DNA from: Fomes fomentarius
Lineage: Eukaryota; Basidiomycota; Agaricomycetes; Polyporales; Polyporaceae
Length of the DNA stretch: 64,000 nucleotides
NCBI GenBank assembly: GCA_022606135.1
Contig: JABYQN010000021.1
Location: 40,605 to 104,604, forward strand
Direction of reading: 5' to 3'
The position numbers and the translations under genes are program-made. Of the stretch, positions 35,960-48,706 are shown in pieces (position 1 is the stretch's first letter; every line of letters starts with the position of its first letter). The notes below the pieces were generated by a model. It did not search any database, was not told the origin of the DNA, and saw only the letters and a program-made list of their open reading frames with translations.

Positions 35960-36494
35960 CTAAGCTCCCGCACATCGTAGATCCCGTGGCAAGTGCGCCT
36001 GGTACAGCAACGAGGTTATGAAGTTGTGCAGCATGAGCGACGCGCCGAGCGAGCAGTGGCTAGTCACCCGCAAAGCATCAGCATCAATCATTGACTCTAT
36101 GCGTTGTTCAAAAACAGAGACGCACCCTGGGGATTCCGCGGCGCACTCGTCGTATACAAGATAATAGGAGAACATATATGCGAGTACCAGCCTACCAGGC
36201 TCACCACGTCCTGGTTCGACACGACGACATGATTTCGCTACCGGGCGTAGGGCTCTGAGCGGGGTAGCCGATCGACTGGACCGGTGCGCGTTCAGCCGGG
36301 TTTGGAACATGAGTAAGTGAAGCGAGGTTCGGCGGAGGAGGGGGCACGTACGTTGAATGTGATAGACGAAGAGCCGCCCGCCCCAGTGCCAGGGGAACAT
36401 CCTGCGCCTGTTTCAAGTTTGAGCACGATCGTGGCTCTCCACTGGCACCATTGATCATGTTATCCAGCGACCGCTCTTCGCACATGCTGAACAC
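35960..36494 (-). CDS. Unknown protein or fragment
   Basis: A coding-like minus-strand stretch reads GRLVLAYMFSYYLVYDECAA, then FEQRIESMIDADALRVTSH and SLGASLMLHNFITSLLYQAH, ending at 35960. An upstream exon-like part (CEERSLDNMINGASGEPRS) may join across an intron near 36300-36360. Composition and helix pattern look like protein rather than noise. No family recognised, and start and splice sites are uncertain. Confidence 0.35.
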
Positions 36495-36719
36495 TCCATC
36501 TCATTTGGTCAAATCAGCTCACTTTTTGAACACATCTGACTAGAGCGTAGATAATAATGAAACCTTGCGCGGAGACATGCCATCGTACGAAGTCACGATG
36601 CTGTCCCGCTGCTACCTTCGTGTCTATTCCTAGATGCCTTGGCTCAGGATCGAGTTGCAGTCGACGTCATTGTCATTTACTCCTTGCCCTGTGTACGCCC
36701 TTCTCTCAGCCTCCGCATA

Positions 36720-37330
36720 GCGCCTCTCTCAATTGATAATCCAGACTTCGCGATCCCTGACTATCTTATGCGCGACCATCATGCGGTGAGCGCAACCAGC
36801 GAACGCGAGCACCAGAAGGCCGCACCGGACGCCGCTGTCTATCCGCATCTTGGGGAATTTTGGGAGCTCTATACCGCCTCACTTCCCGATGCCACTCTCG
36901 CAAGGTCATGCGCGACCTGTGCACTTCGAAACTCGTTCCCTTCGATTTGTGTATGCACACTGCCTCGGACGCTGTGACGGCAATCGAAGACGATGAAGTT
37001 GCACGGCTCGGAAGCCTTGTGATGACGGTCGTTCCGAGTCTCGCTGGTAAGCCTCTCTGACTATTGTTGCTTTCGTGTACGACGTCGTGGCTCACTTGCC
37101 TCCCTGGCCCGCTTCGAGGAATCTGACTGTTTCTCTATCACCGCTTCCGTCTCTGCATTGAGCGGGGCGACTTCTACTTGACAATCTTGACAGAGCTGCT
37201 TCGTACTTGTCGCACAGCCAGGCGATCGCTCGAGGATACAGACATTGTGATGACTATCAATGAATTCCTGCGAGTCTTGGCGAGCAAGGCGGAGGCCCTG
37301 GAGGTGTTCGGGCTGAATCAAGAAGGTACG
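36720..37330 (+). pseudogene. Unknown coding region, probably frameshifted
   Basis: Plus-strand pieces read IDNPDFAIPDYLMRDHHAVS, YPHLGEFWELYTASLPDATL, then in another frame KVMRDLCTSKLVPFDLCMHT and IEDDEVARLGSLVMTVVPSL. After a likely intron comes LTILTELLRTCRTARRSLED and INEFLRVLASKAEALEVFG. The frame change near 36900 happens within a continuous-looking protein and has no intron of usual size, so a frameshift is likely. I do not recognise the family. If a short intron does exist there, it could be an intact gene. Confidence 0.35.
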
Positions 37331-39135
37331 TGTGTTAGCTCGTATGGTCCGATTGACCTATCCACGTGGTGAACCCCATCTTGTGAGATGGTCAATGCAT
37401 CTTCCATCTGCACACGCTATGTGGGCATTGTGTATGCTACTCCTCGCGACGAGAACGGACAATCATGAGCGACTCGACGCAGACGTCGATATTCCACGCA
37501 TCTACGTGAACCTCGTGGACGGCGGTAAACAATTCTTGCACAAAGACAGGTCTCGATACACATCATCCGGAACTGAAACAGATACAGATTTGCGTATACC
37601 AGGGGGCGCGGGAGATGATCGCATGTGTGTCAACATGTGAACAGGTGGAAATTCCAGAACGACAGGACCACAACTCCTCCGAAGTCTTGGCTACACCTCC
37701 TGAGACCGCCGCGCCTCCTCGATTTCATGTCCATGAGGTACCCTGCGAGGCTCCCCCTCGTCGTCCGTGATATCGGTGTCTTGTGGCTCTCTCCAATCGG
37801 AACCGGGTTCGTCATCATCAACACCACCAAATCCGTGCAGCTGTGCACCGAGCGGCTCGACGAAGCTCGCAAATCGGGATGAGATACCCTTTGTGTCTCC
37901 TGGGTTAAGGCCACTCGGTCCTGCAGGTTGCGAACGTAAGCTTGGTCACCAGTTGTTACTCCACGTGCTTGCAGTACGAGAGCGGTCAAAGTCGCGCAAG
38001 TTTAAGATGAAACGAGAGATGAGTATTGTAGTGAGCCTGTGGCAAGGTAGGGTGTCAGCACAAGCTGTGAGCATAACGGGGGAAGTAGATAGGCGAAGTT
38101 GAACGATGCTGCAAATGTACTCTAGAGTCTTCGCAGCTGGCGGCAGGAAATCATCGGGCTGCAGTCGCTCGAGTACGAGCTGGACTGATCTTTGCGAGAG
38201 TGGTCCTCGAAATGGATAGCAAGGACCCGGGTGATGTCTAAGCCTTGTGACACGGGGTCGAGACAGGAGCGCTCTCGCCTCTCCCCTTTTGGTAGTAGAA
38301 GAAGCAAGAGGTGAGGGTGATCAGCTTAGAGCAGGTATATCGAGGGGCAACAGACATGGTCTAGGGCAGGCCTACCTAGTAGGACATCCCAGCTCCAAGT
38401 TTAAGGCGGCGATTTCGGTCGGACTTGAGGAGACCTGTGAGAGGCAAGGTGTAACTGTCCCTAGCAGTGATTGCAAATGAATAGTCAGTACTTTTGAGGG
38501 CCCTAGATCGGACTGTCTACAGGCCATTTCGAAGGCCCTTAGTAGAGAAGCGCTGTGGCGTCCGCGTGCGAAGAACGGTCATTGTTGCGGCCGCGGGCTG
38601 AGCTCGAGCTTGGTGCCGACGTATATCATAACGGTCGCCCTCTATCTAGCATTGGATCATGGCAGACTAGGAGATCTGGTCAGACTGAAAAGCGCGTACG
38701 TACAGTAGCACCGGATGAAAGATCACGTGGGAGATTCAAGGCAAAGGCGTCTATCGACTTGTGTCATGATAAGTCTGTGACGATCCTCTTCTCTCTCATA
38801 TCTGCTCGTTGACTTGTCGTTCAAGAGCCAAATCCGGGTACATAATACTCGTGCCCTCTCATCCAGCCAAACCAAGGCCGCCCAAGCTGCTTTCTTTCAC
38901 AGACTCGGTTTGCCTCCGAACCGTCTGGTAGTATGTATGCTGCATGCAGGACACCCAGCATCCAACTCACGAGTCAAAATTAGCAACCTGCCCCGGTGCG
39001 CTACCAGCAATAGAACCAAGCCAGACCTACGCGGAAGTCGAGGCAACTCTAGGCTTCTGAAGAATTCGAAGTCATGAGCTTCGCGGCACCAGCCTCCGTC
39101 CCGCCGTTCACTTGACCTCTCTCTTCCCGCCTCCG
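37331..39135. other. Intergenic, no supported gene
   Basis: About 1.8 kb. A Pro/Glu-rich stretch near 37640-37760 (VEIPERQDHNSSEVLATP) might be a further exon of the preceding unknown gene. Nothing else is recognisable. Confidence 0.4.
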
Positions 39136-39142
39136 TATATAA
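39136..39142 (+). promoter_or_regulatory. TATA box of the GMC oxidoreductase gene
   Basis: TATATAA lies 50 bp upstream of the ATG at 39192 and favours that start over the ATG at 39168, which would be only 26 bp from the box. Confidence 0.5.
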
Positions 39143-39191
39143 TCCACCTTGCGAAGCCCAACCCTTCTTGTTCCTTCTCCCTTCGCTGCCA

Positions 39192-41443
39192 ATGAAGCTC
39201 CGCCAACAGCTCTTGCTCTCCAGCACTTTCGCCGGACTCTCCGCTGCTGTCATCCTAAACGGTTCCTCCCAGCTCAAGCACTCATATGACTTCATCATTG
39301 TCGGCGGTATGTATCTCCGTCCCGCTGTTAGCATCCGATCTCATTCTCTCTCAGCGGGTCCGGGAGGTGCGACGACTGCAAACCGTCTCACTGAGAGCGC
39401 AAACGTGAACGTATTGCTCCTCGAAGCCGGCGGCGCGTGAGTTCACGTTTACTTGCTACTAACCTTGGCAGATGCTGACGGATCTCGTACAGTAACGATG
39501 GAGTACTCGAGATTGATGTGCCCCAGCTGTGCGTAACGCTCACACCAAACACTGCATGGGACTGGAACTTCACCACCGTCCCGCAGGAAGGTTTGAAGGG
39601 ACGCACGCCACCATTCCCGCGTGGTATCGGCCTGGGCGGGACGAGTGCCGTTAGTACGTACTACGTACCCTCTATTCCTCTCTGCCGTATACACGATCTG
39701 CTCATGAGCACTCCGACTTACGTAGACTGCCTTGTCTATACGCGCGGCACAAAGTCCGACATTGACACCTGGGCTGACCTCAGTGGAGATAAGAGTTGGG
39801 GATGGAATGGCGTCCTTCCCTACTTCAAAAAAGTGAGTAACGCGTAATTTTGAAAAATAATTTTCATTCCATCTTCGTGTGCCTGTGCCTGAGCAAGGCA
39901 TTCATTCGCGACTTGTCTCAAACACACTACAAACTCTCGCCCGCAAGCCACACTTACTACGTCTCCACACGATGCTCTTGATAGGATTCTGACACGCTGC
40001 CTCGTAGAGCGAGAAATTCAACTTCCCTGCGGACGGCCACAACATCTCGCGCCAGTTCTTGCCTGAGGTACACGGTTTCGATGGCGTGATTGGTGTTAGC
40101 GTGCCCGGCGCGGCGCGTTCCATCGACCGCCGCATTATTGCCGTTACACAAGAGCTGGAAGAATTCCCTTTCCAGATCGACATGAACTCGGGCGAGCACC
40201 TTGGTCTCGGTGCGCATACATGCGTCATGTCTCACGCAGCCCACAACTTACACCGACCCCGCTCCAGGGTGGACACAGGCTCTCGTCGATACTGGGGTGC
40301 GTTCAAGTGCGAAGGCGTACCTAGCACCTGAGTATCTCAAGCGCCCGAACCTCGATGTGCTCCTGCACGCTCGCGTTTCGCGCGTCTTGCCAACGGACGG
40401 CGCACTCTCACTCAACAGTCTCGAGTTCCAGGACGGCGAGGGTGGCAAACTCAAGCGCCTCACCGCGAGAAAGGAAGTCATCCTCTCTGCCGGAACGGTG
40501 CACACGCCCGTCATCCTCTTCCACTCTGGAATTGGTTCGTCTGACGTCCTCACTCCCCTCGGCATCCCCGTGCTCGTCGACAACCCGTCCGTCGGCCAGA
40601 ACTTGACCGACCACGTCGGTTGCAGTATCACCTTCGAGGTCAACTCCACGAAGACACTCGACGAGCTCTGGCGCAACGAGACGTACAAGGACTCTTTGCT
40701 TGCGGAATGGCGCGAGAACAAGACTGGTCTCCTCGTGGACACCTCCGAGAATCATGTCGCCTTCCTCCGCCTAGCTGAGGACGACCCGATCTGGGAGACC
40801 CACCCGGACCCTGCGAGCGGCCCTACTACCGCGCACTTCGAGTTCCTCTTCCAGAACGGCGTGTACCCGACCAAGGAGTCCGGCAATTACTTCAACTTGC
40901 CCGTCGGCGACGTCTCCCCGGCTTCGCGCGGGTTCATTACCATCAACTCGAGCGACCCCTTTGCTGCGCCCTTGATCGACCCGAGGTTGCTCTCGGAGGA
41001 CATCGACTTGTACATCGTCCGACAGGGTATCAAGGCTGGTCAGCGGTTCGTCGCTGCGAAGGCGTGGGAGGGCTACTTCATCCGGCCGTTGGTCAACTTG
41101 ACGACGGACGAGGAGATCGATGAGTACATCAGGCAAAACACCGTCAGTTTCTTCCATCCAGTCGCTACCGCCGCGATGTCGGCGAGGAACGCGTCGTGGG
41201 GTGTCGTCGATCCTGATCTGCTGGTGAAGGGCGTTAAGGGGTTGCGCATCGTTGATGCGTCTGTTGTGGTACGTCTCGCCTTCCGATATATGAATGTATC
41301 TACTCATGAGAGATTGTTTACAGCCAAGGTTGCCTGCCGCGCATACCTCTGCGGCTGTCTATGGTGTCGCAGAGAAGGCGGCGGACATCATCAAGGCTGC
41401 GTATCCCGAACTGTTTTGTAGTGATGTGGCTACCAAGGCGTAG
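39192..41443 (+). CDS. Secreted GMC oxidoreductase, aryl-alcohol oxidase-like
   Basis: The protein begins MKLRQQLLLSSTFAGLSAAV, a signal peptide. Splicing makes the FAD-binding motif DFIIVGAGPGGATTANRL (exon 1 ends 39306). The second FAD signature is PFPRGIGLGGTSAVNCLVYT. Then come YFKKSEKFNFPADGHN, DMNSGEHLGLGWTQALVDTG, ILSAGTVHTPVILFHSGIGS (GMC signature 2) and NPSVGQNLTDHVG. The catalytic pair is kept: His in FHPVATAAMS, and His in PRLPAAHTSAAVYG after a short last intron. The stop is at 41443 and the length about 600 aa, normal for CAZy AA3_2. Such enzymes oxidise aryl or polyunsaturated primary alcohols outside the cell and supply hydrogen peroxide to ligninolytic peroxidases. Several N-glycosylation sequons are visible. 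The exact substrate is inference. Confidence 0.92.
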
Positions 41444-42224
41444 TCATACCTCGACTACTGGGTTTTACGGACGAGAAGCATTTACTCTCACAATTGATAC
41501 TGATTAAGAATCGACAGAGACGCTTTCTTCGGATTAGTACTAGGTTGACCGTGCCTTGACAATAGTAAGCATGCTCTTGCTCTTTTTCCACTGATGACGT
41601 CATGGCAGAGCGTGTCTTGAGGACGTGTCATATGTGAGCTCTTCATCACTGCTACCTCACACCCCGATCTCGATCCTTCAGCAGCATATCTTTGTCTTTG
41701 TCCCTCAATGTGCCGCGAGGGTTCGAAGAAGATTGCTTATGCAGCGCGATCAAGTACATCGTCAATCGATACATAAGCGGTGCGTGCCATCGTGCCATGG
41801 ATCCACAGCGTTCGCTGGGTTGATGGCGCGTAGTCGCAACGCGGTGAGTCTTGGAGCTTGGATGCTTGCACTGGGTACTAGCGATCGGTCAGAGACAGGG
41901 GGTGCATCTACAGCACCCGCACTGGTAGCTGTTCGCGGCCTGCACGTGCGTGTGCGTTTGTGGGACCACCATTCGTCCAAGGTTCTGTATAGAAGATATG
42001 GTGGAATCTGCATCTCTACCCGGTCGAACGCAGTTTTCGGACTACATGGGGAGGGGTAAGGATCGGATGTGGGTTGTTCAGTCAGCAATGGCAAGCATAA
42101 GGCACAACCATTCATAAGATGCGCATCGGCATTGTGTATCATCGATCCACGTTCATTGTCTCTGCAAAAATTCTAATTCTACAACGTGGCAGTGGAGTAA
42201 ATCAAGGTGTATTGGCAGTAGGGC
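41444..42224. other. Intergenic with one copy of a 28-bp repeat
   Basis: No gene supported. Positions 41876-41903 match 43999-44026 at 26 of 28 bases or better. The two copies flank the F-box gene. Confidence 0.45.
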
Positions 42225-43177
42225 TCAAATGTACGCAAGATTGCCCACAATTGCGATTCTGTCCACACCACATCCACCCCGGTCTCTCATCCCGGAGGTA
42301 CCTCCGAGCTTGCCCTTGCCCCTGGCCTTCCGGCCACCTAGTTCCTTGTACATCTCACGCATCTCGAACTTCGTCGGCTTCGATGCTTCGGCTTCTTCGT
42401 GCCACCTCTCCTCCCTGATCTCCTGGGGAGTTTGGTGGCCAGAACGAGAAGAAGTGGTGTAGCCGGAATAAGGGAATTGGGGTGGAGGGCGTTGGGGGAT
42501 GGTTTGGAGATAGGTGATCCGCTGAAGACGGCCGTCTCAGTATATGAATGCATGTCGACCGGCGTGATTAACTACGACTCACCCATTTCTGTTTGGACTC
42601 GCGCCTCGTCCAGTTGCCCAAGGGCAGACTTTCGTCGCGGAAGTGTTCTTTCCGGTAGTGCTGGAACCAGACTGTGCACGGAAACTGAATAAGGGTCGTC
42701 GCCGGTTACAAGTCCTGTAATAGTAACTCACCGAAGTTTAATGTCTGGCTCTGATTCCACTTCTTCGAGACCCGCGAGCAGCGTGCGAGTTCCTTGATTG
42801 TCAAGAGAGAGAAAATGCGCCGCGATATATCGGTGGGCAAGACGCGGAGCGGGTCTCTGGTAACTTCTTTCACTGCGGGTAATGGGCTGAGGGGGCTAAG
42901 CTTTGAACCCCGAGTGGGCGAGTGAGGGCGAGATGTTGGTTGCGAGCCGGTTCTGGACCTGCCAGGACTGTCCGCGAGAGACATCTATGAATATGAGATA
43001 ATGGGAAGGAGACCGTCGTAAGAAAAACCGCTTGCAATGCACCAAGAGAAAAAGAACACTAACCACATTGACAAGCCTGAGCTCTTCATCGCCGTCTGAC
43101 GAGTTGCGACCGCCTGCGGGCGCCTTGTCGAGTGCGTCGGTGACTTGTGTACGGAGAACGGCTTGTAGAAGACTCAT
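42225..43177 (-). CDS. F-box protein
   Basis: Exon 1 starts at 43177 (MSLLQAVLRTQVTDALDKAP) and splices in phase 0 to an exon beginning at 42984 (MSLADSPGRSRTGSQPTSRP). That exon holds a full F-box: DPLRVLPTDISRRIFSLLTI then KELARCSRVSKKWNQ. The next exon reads VWFQHYRKEHFRDESLPLGN and WTRRESKQKW. The last exon includes KPTKFEMREMYKELGGRKAR and GKLGGTSGMRDRGG, and stops at 42225. This layout, a short F-box protein with a basic, Gly-rich C-terminus, is conserved in basidiomycetes. It should be an SCF ubiquitin-ligase receptor; targets are unknown. The ATG at 42984 is an alternative start that keeps the F-box. Confidence 0.75.
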
Positions 43178-46100
43178 GATGAAAGTGAAAGGGTGTTTGG
43201 GGTGGATAAGGTGTTGGATGTTTCGCTGGATGGTGCTTTCTTTTTATCCATCTCAGTCCATCACGTGCAAGACGTCGCGGATGTAGAACAGGCCTGAGTG
43301 CGGACTTGCCCGTAACTGAAAGGGGCTCTTACTGAAAGCAAAAAAGTTGACAGTACACGACTGGCCACGCCATAACCGAAATCGAATATTATTCACCTGC
43401 ACGGAATGAACTCGTCCCACTGTAACAACACATCCAGCACAAGCTTGTAGCTTGCATCTTGAAAGGTTGAGCAGCTGCGTATGATACTAGTGACTGGCGA
43501 ACATAACTTGCTGACATAGTACTGTCGTACTTACTACGACCGTCAGCCAGAGGGAAATACCCCATTTGCATCTGTACCAGATTACAAACCCTCAATCAGG
43601 TGATGTGTAGTGACTAATGCACACGCGATGAGTAAGTAAAAGTAACGGTATGTATTGATACGGAAATGGTGGCGAATATCCGTAGGCCAAACTCAAAGTT
43701 GACGTAGTACGACTGCTGTGCTCATGATATCATGGCTTTAGCTGTTACTCTCGATCTTCAAGTGAACTTCAGAGACGGAACACAGTCACTTGGTTCGCCT
43801 CCTCGATCTTGGCTGCAATTTCGGTGTTCCTCACTCTTGCACTCCTGCAACTAACTGTGGATAAGCTCTGTCGCTGCAAGCTCAGACATCAGACTCTGGA
43901 CTCGGACTCCGCTTGCAGTGATGCACATCATACATCAGTGATCGAAATGGTTCGTGAGTGGCGCATACATTGATTCGGTATACACGACCGATCAAGGATA
44001 CTAGCGATCGGCCAGAGACAGGGGGCCCAGATGAGCTGGTTCAACTCATTGTCGAGAAGCGCCTCGGTGTGGTTGGGCGCCTATCCTGGGGTGTTCGGAA
44101 ACCTAGACTCGCTGGAAAGTGCACCGAAATACATTCAATCCCCCAGAAAACTTCCACGGGTTTTAGTAGGTCATTTATAATAGCGCATTCCAAGTTACGA
44201 AGGGAGTTGATAGGAAATGTTTGAGTGAGACCGTTTCATGTGTTCGCCTGTCCCGAATTAAGTTGGGTTCGCGTTCTTCGTACTTGATTGTCGCCTCAGC
44301 TAGCTTCGCTCGCAACCATTGGACCAGCATCGTAGGTATGGCATGGCCGTGCTCCCATGTTCGGCTAGCTACAACCTCTATGTAGCCTAAGTATCTCAAA
44401 GCATCCCGGCGCTCTGCGGCCTGGTGACTTCAGACTACGATGCCATAAAGCTCACAACAGCTCACTATGGCAGTGAGCTTCGAGGTTGGCCAATAGGGTT
44501 GTATCCCTCAGGCTGAACTATCGGGACTGCCAGCGTACGACGAACGCGTAGACGTCGAGCATTCGTCCCGTCATCTGGATACTTGATCCCTGTGAGGACG
44601 GCCCCTGCGTGCCTCTTGATTCCATCCTAACTCTGATGCCTCGCGCGTCTACAAAATTTCAGGATCAGAAACGGTGTCAGACCACCATCGAACATCCTCG
44701 TCCTCGCCCAAGACTTGTGATCCGTACGTCAGTCAAGGCTTCGGTGAGGTGTGCTTTGTTCGCTGGTTTCAAAAACTGCCTCGATGGCATATATCCCCTG
44801 GACTCGGTGGAGGCTCGTCCCGGATCGGTGGGCATCGTCATCTTGCTGGTAATATCGATCGGGAGGATGAAGTGAAGCATATCCAAACTCAAACCCAATC
44901 CGTGCCTGGACGATGTGGCCACCTTCTTCGACCAAGTTCTCGATTCCTGCTCGCGCACTCAAACCTTGCGCGCGGCTAACGGCACTGGCGCACAGGGCGA
45001 CCGTTTGAGCGCATACGCACGCAAAGTTGGCGTCGTTGGCCGGTTCGAGTCAGTTCAAGCCTTCCAGCCCTGCCCCCCACTGAGTACTGATGACGACGGC
45101 TCGGACTAGATGCCCCAGTGACATGACCCCCCACTATCACTCATTGCTTCCGAGGGTCGCGAGACCAGGCTCGGACATGGACATAGACTCTCGCACGACG
45201 CCCAAGCTCCGCAAATCAGTCCAAGTCGGGCCCACGAAGAGTCTTAATTGCCAGCTCTCCGCTTCGGCCCTGGCATCTGCCCCGTTTACCTGCGCAATGG
45301 CCCGAGGGACGTGCGCGAGCGTGGGTGCCAGCGCGACATATCAGGTGCTTTGCGGGGTAACCTCGTCCTCGTCCCTTGTCCTTCAAGGGTTCCCGCAACC
45401 TTCTCAGTTCCCGCATTCCATATTCGAGGCCCCTTCTTCCGATTCCGAACTTTAACGCTGCGTCCCGCCTGCTCCGCTTCGACGCCTTCGCGACGTAAAT
45501 GCATCAGCCAGCACACACATTGCTGGGACGGTTTTGTATGACAAGGCGACTTCCTCCGCGGCGTTCCCGTTGCGCGCGTTAAGCGTCGACGGGGGTGCAG
45601 TGAATGCGTCCTTGTTCCATGAACTGCGCGACAGCTCGTCCCTTGTTCTCCACTACGTACCGCCCAGACTGATCAGGCAAGTGCTCGCCTCCTTCCGCAA
45701 TCAAATCACGTCCTTACCGACGCCCAACGTCGAACGAGCTCAAGTCCCAGCCGGGGCAAGTCGCAGCTCGTGCGCAGCAGCCGCCTATCACAGTCCATCC
45801 TCGCACGGCAAACTTAGCAGATCTGCGCATACGTCAAGCATACGCGTACACTTTACTTGCAATTAATTATACATTGCCCACAGACGATCCGAAACGAGCA
45901 AGGACGCTCCCACCACGCACCTGCTGATCACTTCTCGCCGTGCTCGCCGACAGAAGCTTCGCGCCACATCTCTCCGGGACAGAACTGGGGCAGGAGGATG
46001 GGAAGACCCGAAGACGGTCAGCTTCCTTCCCCAGCCTCGAGGCCTGCCCCGCGTCCCGCTGCGGCCCGCCCCCAGGGAGCTTAGCGTTGGCGTGGTGATT

Positions 46101-47191
46101 AATGTTGGACTCTGTACGCGAACAGCTCACCGGCGACTTCTTCATTGTCATGATTGACGGCACAATACATCGAGAACACTCACCGTGCTCGCCACAGATG
46201 CCTTCCCCCTCGAATGATATCGTAGATAACCTAGAGAGGCCAGTCAACGCGAACGAAAGACAATCCGACAAGCAACACTCACCTTCCCATCCGACTCCGT
46301 TACACGACACAGAGATGTTCGGCACCAACGAATCAACACCTGCATTCAGATGTCTGAATACAGCACGACACGCGGCACCTATTACTATTACGACTAGCAT
46401 AAGCGTACGACGATACACGACGGGGAGGTGCCCCGAATGCCCCCTGTCCGGATCCCTTGCTCCCAGAGAGGACACGCGGACACGAGGAACACCGGCCCAG
46501 GGTATAAGAACGTGGGGGGAGAACAGAAATCAGAAGGGAAGAAGTAGCAAACGAGCGTAATGTCCAGCGCGAGCGAGAGACGAATGCGAGCGAGAGGCAA
46601 GAATGAGCGTGGGTGGGGTGACGTACGGTAGGTGAGAGCGACAGCTTTTTTTCCAACCCGCCAAAGCTCGCGTCGCACGACAGGCGTAGCGACCGATGTT
46701 CCATCCAGAACACCGATTGTCAGGAGGTGGCAGTGGGAGAACGGGCGGACGAGTACGGTATGTTTCGGATTCACAATGGTTTTCCGATCTGTCAGACGTC
46801 TACCGTAACAACAACAAGCGAGCGAGCGCACAACAGCGACGAGTGTGAATGAGTGTGTGTATGCGAGAATATTACAGACAATGACTGGACGGGCGGGGCG
46901 GGGTAGGGGCACAGATGGTACATGGGCTTCCGGGTGCGGTGGTATCGAGTACGACGAATGCGTAGCGTATAGCACAAGAAAATAATCAGTAGCGGCAGCC
47001 GGGGCCGGCCGCGCGCGCAAGGGGCATAGATACTGGGCCCGGGTAAGAGCAGGCAAAAATACAGCACAGGGGGACGAGGGCAATCATAGGCTAGGGTGGC
47101 GAGCATACACGAGCAATGGGTGGTCCAGGTGGCAGTAGTGTGTGGCGAAAGGCATAGGGTGCGAGCGAAGGAGAAGGGAGCAGAACATGGC
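43178..47191. other. About 4 kb without a supported gene
   Basis: Includes the second copy of the 28-bp repeat (43999-44026). Frames around 44609-44979 and 45867-46475 are fairly long but show no domain and no family likeness. The region next to 47191 is probably the 3' UTR of the bHLH gene. Confidence 0.45.
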
Positions 47192-48706
47192 TCACATCAT
47201 CATGGCAGCGTAGCCATGGCCGTTGCCACCTCCTCCGACGCTGATGGGCGCGCTCTTCATCATGCCCAAGCCCATGCCACCCATACCCATGTTCATCCCA
47301 TCGTCCCAGCCAGCGCCGCCGCCAGGTGCGGCCATCCGCCGGGGAACCGCCGCAGCGCCGTTCATGACGCTCGGCATCTCGTAGCTGCCAGGGTTGCTCG
47401 CGGGACTCGCGTACCCGCTACCATTGCTGTTAATGCTGCCGCTGCGCTCGCGGCGCACGTTGATCGGGCCCGACGTCGGCGAGCCGTCCTGCTGCTGCGC
47501 CTGCTGCTGTTGTTGCAGGAGCTGCTGGCGCTGCAGGCTCATGAAATACGCCTGCTGCTGGCCGTTCATCGGCGGCGACACGTTGCCTGTGCCGTGCGAG
47601 GACGTCGGCGGCGTGAAGAGCGCAGGCCCACCTGGGACCTGCGCGCCGAACATCTGCGCTGCCGCTCCCCACGCGGCCTTGTCGTCGTGAACGGCCTGCG
47701 CGTGGTGCGCGTTTAGGACGCCCTGCTGCATGTACTGGCCCGGGTACTGCATATGGGCGGCGGCGGCATGTTGGTGTGGCTCGTACATGGCCGCCATAGC
47801 TGGGTTCTCGAACGAGACCGAGCTGGGGCTCTGAACGATCATGGGCGTGTGGGGGCCATGGGTAGTTGGGCGGGGGAGGATCGTCTGGAGCTGGAGCCCG
47901 CCGCGCTGAGGAACATTGTGCGCGAACGGGTTGACATCACTCGTCTTGGCGAGTGGGATATGCTGGGGGATGTCCATGGCGACCTCATCGGCGGACATGC
48001 CAGGACCAGCATAGTCGTCGTCGCCGTAGTCATCATTGCCGTAGTCGCCGTCGGCGCCCTCCTCCTCGATGGGGCCTATGCTGAGGACCTCAACCTCGCC
48101 GCTGAGGATCATCTGGAAGGCCTCGCCGCGGACGGGTTCGTCAACGCGGGGGAGACCGGAGCGATCACGCCATTCGTTGAGTTCGCGACGGAGGGCGTCG
48201 GACTCGAGCTTGAGAAGGCGGAGCTCACGGGCAGCAAGGAGGCGGTGCCTGCGCGAGGCGTGGATGTGTGCGATGGAGGAGTTGACAATGGAAGACTTGG
48301 AGGGACGGCGGATCTGGGAAAGGTTGGGGAGGAGGGCAGCCAGATCCTGCATCACAAGCGCGGGGCGATATCACGGACGTTTAGCGCGAGACTGCGGAAA
48401 GAGGAGAAAATGAAAACATACGAGGAAACGGCCGTTGAGGGTTTCGCGGCGAGCACGCTCGACGGCGTTGTGGGTTGCCCTGCGCTCTGCGGTGTTGGCG
48501 CGTCTGCTGGGCTTGCGCTTTGGCTGAGCAGGGTTGTTGGGAGACGTGCTCTGTGCAGGGGCGGCGCCTTCGGCGGGCGGGGGAAGGGCGAGAGTTTGGA
48601 CAGAGGTGGAGGGAGAGACGGGAGTCTGAGGGCCGTTGGATCCGTCGGTAGAGGAGGGCGAGTTACCGGCGGAGGGCGAATCGGGGATGGCGAGGGGGAG
48701 AGCCAT
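47192..48706 (-). CDS. Basic helix-loop-helix transcription factor
   Basis: Two exons, 48706..48422 and 48346..47192, join in phase 0 over a 75-bp intron and give 479 aa. The intron cuts the bHLH domain: the basic region and helix 1 read RRATHNAVERARRETLNGRF then L-DLAALLPNL. The loop and helix 2 are RRPSKSSIVNSSIAHIHASR, followed by a leucine-containing helix (RLLAARELRLLKLESDALRR) that could extend dimerisation. His, Glu and Arg of the E-box-reading basic helix (HNAVERARR) are present, so it should bind CANNTG sites. N-terminal Ser/Pro-rich and C-terminal acidic, Gln-rich and Met/Gly-rich parts look like disordered activation regions. It acts in the nucleus; target genes cannot be inferred. 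Confidence 0.9.

Noticed and set aside
44609..44979. Possible kinase fragment
   Set aside because: Short matches to kinase-like words occur in different frames and none keeps a catalytic motif.
46394..47083. 229-aa minus-strand frame downstream of the bHLH gene
   Set aside because: Low-complexity Pro, Leu and Ser-rich translation without a domain; more likely 3' UTR.
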